IMG/VR virus record: IMGVR_UViG_3300030419_006472
Span: 1-64,000 of that record
Direction: 5' to 3' (one strand)
From: a virus
Length of the DNA stretch: 64,000 bases
Positions 59,837 to 64,000 of the stretch are shown in pieces. Both the position numbers and the translations under genes were made by a program. How positions within the stretch are numbered: the first letter of the stretch is position 1; every line of letters starts with the position of its first letter. The notes beneath the pieces were generated by a model. It was not told the DNA's origin. It did no database searches and was given only the letters and a program-made list of their open reading frames with translations.

Positions 59837-60296
59837 CTACATTATTTTTCCAAAAATCGTCATACTTAATTATAATATAATTCTTTGTATAACGCAAGTA
59901 ATTTTCAAAACGGAAATAATGAGCTATATCTTTGTGAAATAGTAAATAGCTACCTTTTCTGGTTACTTTAATTATTAAAAACCATAACCTACCGCTCTCT
60001 GCTTGTTTAATCCATTTATCTAATGTTTTATTTTCAGTAAATAACCTATGATATTCAAACGTTTTATAATTCTTACATTCTAATTTAAATTTAGACATGC
60101 ACGGAGGTACCATTATATCTCCATCCATCATACGTTTTTGATCTTCGGTTAATTGATCAAGTCGGTGAAAATTAGCGCCTCCAGTATAGGCTCCGGAATT
60201 TGGAACTCTAATAAAATTTTCATTAAAAACTTCACTTAAATCCTTAGCAACTTCTCTCTCCCATGCGTTACCCTTCTGTTTGGCTGCGCTAGGCAT
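59793..60296 (-). CDS. PD-(D/E)XK nuclease-like protein
   Basis: The 167-residue protein fits the restriction-fold nuclease pattern seen in Holliday-junction resolvase- and RecB-like enzymes: KGNAWEREVAKDLSEVF (8-24), VPNSGAYTGG (32-41), then MDGDIMVPP and KLECKNYK, where D and E-x-K would bind metal. A role in DNA repair or packaging is likely, near uvsY and gp47 but on the other strand. It overlaps the next gene by 44 bases. Confidence 0.68.
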   Translation of the reverse strand: MPSAAKQKGNAWEREVAKDLSEVFNENFIRVPNSGAYTGGANFHRLDQLTEDQKRMMDGDIMVPPCMSKFKLECKNYKTFEYHRLFTENKTLDKWIKQAESGRLWFLIIKVTRKGSYLLFHKDIAHYFRFENYLRYTKNYIIIKYDDFWKNNVDAIRKLNENPPPEL

Positions 60297-60331
60297 ATAT
60301 AGTTACTTATCAATTAGCTAGATTTTGCAAG

Positions 60332-60865
60332 TTAAATTGTAAAATTTTTAATAATACCATGATATTCGAATGTACTATTATCATCAATTACATTTTCGTC
60401 ATTATACAATTTGTTTAAATTTAAAGTGTTAATAGGAATAGATAAAACAACAATTTGTTTTAACCAAGAATCTGGAACTATATCGCTTGTTTCAGCATAA
60501 CTATAAGCAACATCAGGGTCTTTAGCTAAATAAACCACCCCAGGCTTACTATCTTCCCATTTCGCTTGAACTCTAGACCCTCCTAAACCGTTTTTTTGTA
60601 TACTCTTTAATAAAGGTTTATACGTTGCGTGATACAATATATCATTACTTTCGTTTAGTTTTTTTTTACGCTTCTTTTTTGCTTTACCTTTACGTGTAAT
60701 AGTATCACCTAATATCTTAGGCATTCTTGCATCACCAGGGGCATATGAATCTGCAGTAGTAAAATCTCCTGCGCCTTGCGCTCCCGTCGGACCTATATTA
60801 GCAGACGCAACGGTATTATCAGTTAGATATTGTGTAACTGCTTGATCGAATAACTTAAGAGGCAT
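60332..60865 (-). CDS. ADP-ribosyltransferase-like protein with gp23-like N-terminal motif
   Basis: The 177-residue protein has a C-terminal part like small ADP-ribosyltransferase folds: ILYHATYKPLLKSIQKNGL (76-94) and PGVVYLAKDPDVAYSYAE (108-125). The H-Y type NAD site is suggested by YHAT and the YLAKD block. N-terminally it has SYAPGDARMPKIL (40-52), nearly the same as TYASNDARLPKIL in gp23 (96-108), then a very basic run (KGKAKKKRKKK). A late box (GATAAATA) is 6 bases upstream. The pattern suggests a late protein that may travel in the head, like T4 Alt, but this is an inference. Confidence 0.65.
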   Translation of the reverse strand: MPLKLFDQAVTQYLTDNTVASANIGPTGAQGAGDFTTADSYAPGDARMPKILGDTITRKGKAKKKRKKKLNESNDILYHATYKPLLKSIQKNGLGGSRVQAKWEDSKPGVVYLAKDPDVAYSYAETSDIVPDSWLKQIVVLSIPINTLNLNKLYNDENVIDDNSTFEYHGIIKNFTI

Positions 60866-60871
60866 ATTAAG

Positions 60872-60879
60872 TATTTATC
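60872..60879 (-). promoter_or_regulatory. Late-promoter-like GATAAATA box
   Basis: GATAAATA on the minus strand ends 6 bases before the ATG at 60865. Matches 7 of 8 to the T4 late box. Confidence 0.45.
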
Positions 60880-60896
60880 GCATAACGGTTAATAAG

Positions 60897-60923
60897 TTGA
60901 CTTTTTTTAAAAAACGGTATAAT
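60897..60923 (+). promoter_or_regulatory. Early-type promoter for uvsY
   Basis: TTGACT, a 15-base spacer, TATAAT, then 6 bases to the ATG at 60930. No Shine-Dalgarno is seen. Confidence 0.6.
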
Positions 60924-60929
60924 AAATAA

Positions 60930-61334
60930 ATGGAGATTGGTGATATTATCAATCAGTATCTTAAAGAAGCAAGTATAGATACAAATTTAGATCGATTAGA
61001 AGTTACATCTACGCAAGAACAGCTAGTTGCTAATAAGCATAAGTGGTCGGCTAGATTAATTAATCATAAAATTAAATTAAATAATTTTAAATCTGAACGA
61101 TCTACTCTCCTAGAAAAATATATAACTGATTATCAAGATAAAGAACCCGTACGGGTAAATAAATCAATTGCTCAAAAAGCCGTTGAGAATAAAAAAGAAA
61201 TTAAAAGTATAGATCGGAAAATTGAAAATGAAATTCTGATTATTAGTTTCTTAGAAAATATATATAAAAACATAAGCTTCGCAACAAATGATATAAAAAA
61301 TTTAGTAGAGTTAATGAAACTCGAAACTCAATGA
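60930..61334 (+). CDS. uvsY: UvsY-like recombination mediator
   Basis: The 134-residue protein is basic and helical with coiled-coil parts (KLNNFKSERSTLLEKYITDY) and a conserved-looking KSIDRKIENEILIISFLENI followed by DIKNLVELMKLE. This matches UvsY of T4, which loads UvsX recombinase on single-stranded DNA. It lies directly before UvsW, as in T4-like genomes, with a 4-base overlap. Sequence similarity in this family is low, so synteny is part of the argument. Confidence 0.7.
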   Translation: MEIGDIINQYLKEASIDTNLDRLEVTSTQEQLVANKHKWSARLINHKIKLNNFKSERSTLLEKYITDYQDKEPVRVNKSIAQKAVENKKEIKSIDRKIENEILIISFLENIYKNISFATNDIKNLVELMKLETQ

Positions 61335-62782
61335 TTGATATAACATTAAATTCAAACTCTCAAGCTGTATTAAAGGGACCTGAGTTAGATATTATTAGAG
61401 AGCATTTTAGTGTAAAAAATGAAAATGCGCATTTTCAAAGAAGATTTGGAAGGTTTGTACCTCCACGAACTTATGTAATTACTCAACAAGGAAAAACTGA
61501 TGTTGGTCTTTTGGCTGAAATTGCAAAGCTTTGCAAAACAAAAGATATAAAAATTAATTTTTCTAAAGATATAAAAAATTCACTTATACCAACATTACGT
61601 AAAGATAATATTATTGACTATGATTTAAATTTAAAATTTAGAGATTATCAACAGGATATAATTACTAAATGTATTAATCAAGGACGTGGTACAATAATAT
61701 TAGCTACTGCAGGAGGTAAGACTTTAACCATGGCAGGGCTATTAGAATTTTATTATCAAAATTACAGTAAAAATTTTAAAGGGTTAATTATTGTACCTGA
61801 TTTAGGATTAGTAAATCAAACAACTTCTGATTTCGAAGAATATGGAGTATCCTTTTCGACTACCAAATATACAGGTAAAGATGAATTAATATTGTCTCGC
61901 AATATTATTATAGCTAATCTAGGCATACTACAAAGTTCGAAGCAAGATATTTCATGGATAGAGCATATTGATTTTTTAATTGTAGACGAGGTACATAAAG
62001 TAAGGAGAGGTAATAAAATAAATAATATTCTTAAAAAAATTACTACTCCTCACCGTTTCGGTTTCACGGGAACGTTACCAGATGATCTACTCGACAAATG
62101 GAATATTCTAGGAAAGATAGGGCCGCAATTATTCGAAAAGAAAGCTCATGAATTAAGAGATGAAAATTATGTTGTACCAGCAAAGGTACATGTCTTAGAA
62201 TTAGCTTATAACACTCCCTCGACTGAAATCTATCAAGGAAATAATTCCAATGCGTATTATTTACAAGAGAGTGAATTTATACGAAGGAACTCTTTTAGGA
62301 ACAATTTGTTAGCTAAATTAGCAGATAAATTAGATAATAATGCATTAATTCTAATCGATTATATAGAGCACGGGGAACTATTGTTCAACACCCTGACTGA
62401 GATTTGTAAAAATAAACAAATATATTTTATTAGAGGTGACGTGGAGGTGAAAGAGCGTAAAAAAATACAAGAATTAATGGAGCGTCAAAAAGATATAATA
62501 ATTATAGCTATATCAAAAATATTTTCTACAGGTATTAATATTAAAAATTTACATTATTTAATATTTGCTAGCGGTGGAAAAGCAAAAATAAAAATTATAC
62601 AAAGTATAGGTCGAGGCCTGCGCTTGCATAATGATAAGAAAGAGCTTATAATCTTTGATATCGCTGATAATCTACGTTATGGTCAACGTCACGTAGAGCA
62701 ACGATTATCACTATATGATAGTGAACATATAAAATATAAATTTACCCAGTATCATGAAACCAAAGACAAAGAAACCAAATAA
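61331..62782 (+). CDS. uvsW: UvsW-like DNA/RNA helicase
   Basis: The 483-residue protein has superfamily 2 helicase motifs: Q-region FRDYQQDII, motif I ILATAGGKTLTMAGLLEFYY, motif II FLIVDEVHKVRRG, motif III FGFTGTLPDD, and motif VI QSIGRGLRLHNDK. UvsW of T4 unwinds R-loops and branched DNA and shuts off origin-driven replication late in infection. The length matches. It overlaps gp55 by 29 bases, coupling recombination and late transcription genes. Confidence 0.9.
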   Translation: MIDITLNSNSQAVLKGPELDIIREHFSVKNENAHFQRRFGRFVPPRTYVITQQGKTDVGLLAEIAKLCKTKDIKINFSKDIKNSLIPTLRKDNIIDYDLNLKFRDYQQDIITKCINQGRGTIILATAGGKTLTMAGLLEFYYQNYSKNFKGLIIVPDLGLVNQTTSDFEEYGVSFSTTKYTGKDELILSRNIIIANLGILQSSKQDISWIEHIDFLIVDEVHKVRRGNKINNILKKITTPHRFGFTGTLPDDLLDKWNILGKIGPQLFEKKAHELRDENYVVPAKVHVLELAYNTPSTEIYQGNNSNAYYLQESEFIRRNSFRNNLLAKLADKLDNNALILIDYIEHGELLFNTLTEICKNKQIYFIRGDVEVKERKKIQELMERQKDIIIIAISKIFSTGINIKNLHYLIFASGGKAKIKIIQSIGRGLRLHNDKKELIIFDIADNLRYGQRHVEQRLSLYDSEHIKYKFTQYHETKDKETK

Positions 62783-63194
62783 AAAAACATATTACGTTAA
62801 TCCAAAACAATTTTTACAACAACTAACAGAATATTATGAAACAGACGATTTAATCGACGAACTAGCTGAGTCGGTTTACAAAATCGCTGTTGGTTTAAGT
62901 TATTCTCCAAACTTTATAAACTATAGTTATAAAGATGAAATGATAGGTGATGCGGTTGTAAAAATGATAGCAGCTGTAAAAAATAAAAAATTTAATCTTG
63001 ATTCTGAGTCAAACCCGTTTTCATATTTTACTACTATCGCATATCATGCGTTTATTAACAGAATAAAGAAGGAAAAAAAATATCGAGAAACAATTAATGA
63101 TTATCAAGAGCAAGTATATGGATCTTTAGCTAATGAAGAAAAAATTGTTAATAAACAACCAGTTAAAGATTACGATCAAGAATTATACACATAA
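62754..63194 (+). CDS. 55: Late sigma factor gp55
   Basis: The 146-residue protein fits T4 gp55, the divergent sigma that directs host RNA polymerase to TATAAATA late promoters. The core region has ESNPFSYFTTIAYHAFINRI followed by KKEKKYRE, the sigma region 2-like segment. The basic N-terminus (MKPKTKKPNKKTYYVNPKQF) and acidic tail fit. Its presence supports the reading of the TAAATA boxes in this window as late promoters. It shares its last base with the start of gp47. Confidence 0.85.
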   Translation: MKPKTKKPNKKTYYVNPKQFLQQLTEYYETDDLIDELAESVYKIAVGLSYSPNFINYSYKDEMIGDAVVKMIAAVKNKKFNLDSESNPFSYFTTIAYHAFINRIKKEKKYRETINDYQEQVYGSLANEEKIVNKQPVKDYDQELYT

Positions 63195-64000
63195 TGGTAA
63201 CCGAAAACAATAAAAAAATCGGTTTCTTCTCCGATTTACATATTGGCATACATCAAAACAGTGAAAAATGGCATGATGTGGCGTTTGAGTGGGCGAAATG
63301 GTTTACGTCGGAGTTAAAAAAGGAGAAAATCACTAAAATAATATTTGGCGGGGATTTTTTTCACTATAGAGATGAAATAAACGTTAAATCCTTACACTTT
63401 GCAAATAATTTACTGGATTTATTTAATGGTTTTGAAATATTCATGATTCCCGGTAATCATGACGCATATTACAAGGATAACTCAAACGTACATTCGCTAT
63501 CTATTTTAAGTAACAGGCATAATATTCATATTATTAACGAACCAAGCGTGCAAAATATGTTCGGGTTTAATATTTGCTTTTGTCCGTGGGGAACTAGTAT
63601 AAATGAGATTTCAGAATCTGATTTAATAATCGGACATTTTGAAATTGAAAATTTCAATTTTAATAGCTTTAAAGTATGTGAATCAGGTATTCAATCATGC
63701 GACTTACTAACAAAATCCAACCTTATACTATCTGGTCATTTTCACAAACGTCAGCGTCGAAAATATTCAAACGGAGAGATAATTTATGCAGGAAATCCGT
63801 TTGAAATGGATTTTAATGATATACAAGACCAGAAAGGCTTTTATATTCTTGATCTTAGCGAACAAAACATAAAATACACTTTTGTTGAAAATAAAATATC
63901 ACCTATTCATGTAAAAGTAAACTTAAGTGAACTCGAAAAACTAAAAACAATCGCAAAAGAGGTCGGTTGGTCGAAGTTAGCTATAAAAATTGTTATTGAT
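63194..64000 (+). CDS. 47: Recombination endonuclease gp47 (SbcD/Mre11-like), partial
   Basis: The gene starts at the ATG at 63194 and is open to the right edge (269 codons). Phosphoesterase motifs are clear: FFSDLHIGIH (D14, H16), GGDFFHYRD, IPGNHDAYY and LSGHFHKRQ. Gp47 forms a nuclease with gp46 that processes ends for recombination-dependent replication and host DNA breakdown. Gp46 is expected just beyond the window. The C-terminal part is missing only because the window ends. Confidence 0.92.
   Translation, partial: MVTENNKKIGFFSDLHIGIHQNSEKWHDVAFEWAKWFTSELKKEKITKIIFGGDFFHYRDEINVKSLHFANNLLDLFNGFEIFMIPGNHDAYYKDNSNVHSLSILSNRHNIHIINEPSVQNMFGFNICFCPWGTSINEISESDLIIGHFEIENFNFNSFKVCESGIQSCDLLTKSNLILSGHFHKRQRRKYSNGEIIYAGNPFEMDFNDIQDQKGFYILDLSEQNIKYTFVENKISPIHVKVNLSELEKLKTIAKEVGWSKLAIKIVID

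Noticed and set aside
1-64000. tRNA genes, CRISPR arrays, insertion sequences, integrase
   Set aside because: No cloverleaf-like sequences, regularly spaced repeats, transposase or recombinase motifs were found by eye; a tRNAscan or repeat search could still find a weak one.

Overview
The window is a piece of a strongly A+T-rich, tightly packed tailed-phage genome of the T4 superfamily. It carries recognisable T4-type head, neck and tail genes (gp23, gp22, gp21, gp4, gp20, gp13- and gp15-like, a gp5-like hub/spike), replication and recombination genes (gp62-like, UvsY, UvsW, gp47) and the late sigma factor gp55. Hsp20, PhoH and a prohead cluster of this form are typical of marine T4-like myoviruses, so an A+T-rich marine bacterial host is likely; the exact host is not shown. 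I saw no tRNA, CRISPR array, integrase or transposase.

Layout. 1-7.8 kb: virion genes on the minus strand (propeller-like protein, fibre, gp5-like spike, tail protein) with a few plus-strand genes (phosphoribosyltransferase, Hsp20). 7.8-11.1 kb: a plus-strand operon with a DpdA-like guanine transglycosylase, a PurN-like formyltransferase, an Nmad1/DUF1599-like protein, a P-loop kinase and a QueF reductase. 11.1-19.3 kb: head, neck and tail genes on minus. 19.3-23.3 kb: XPD/DinG-like helicase and replication-associated genes on minus. 23.3-48.9 kb: about 25 kb of glycan genes on both strands: many glycosyltransferases, two CMP-sugar synthetases, an HpcH aldolase, sugar-nucleotide, sulfotransferase, radical SAM and methyltransferase genes. 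48.9-52.6 kb: PhoH, a kinase, QueE and QueD. 52.6-57.4 kb: six tandem SGNH-like paralogues. 57.5-64 kb: FolE, a nucleotidyltransferase, a nuclease, an ADP-ribosyltransferase-like gene, then UvsY, UvsW, gp55 and gp47.

Two systems stand out. First, FolE, QueD, QueE, QueF, DpdA and a formyltransferase together predict that guanine in this phage's DNA is replaced by a 7-deazaguanine, plausibly the formylated preQ1 form. QueC is not in the window. The genes sit in four places, but dpdA, queD, folE and a DUF366-like gene share the same promoter layout. Second, a very large glycan island and a six-gene SGNH-like array suggest an elaborate surface or DNA decoration.

Regulation. Six genes have a TTGNNN-15/16-TATAAT promoter whose -10 box lies only 6-7 bases before the start codon. 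About twenty genes have a T4-late-like TAAATA box that mostly ends 5-9 bases before the start codon. If these are real promoters, many transcripts would be leaderless or nearly so. The major capsid gene instead has a leader with a clear Shine-Dalgarno sequence.
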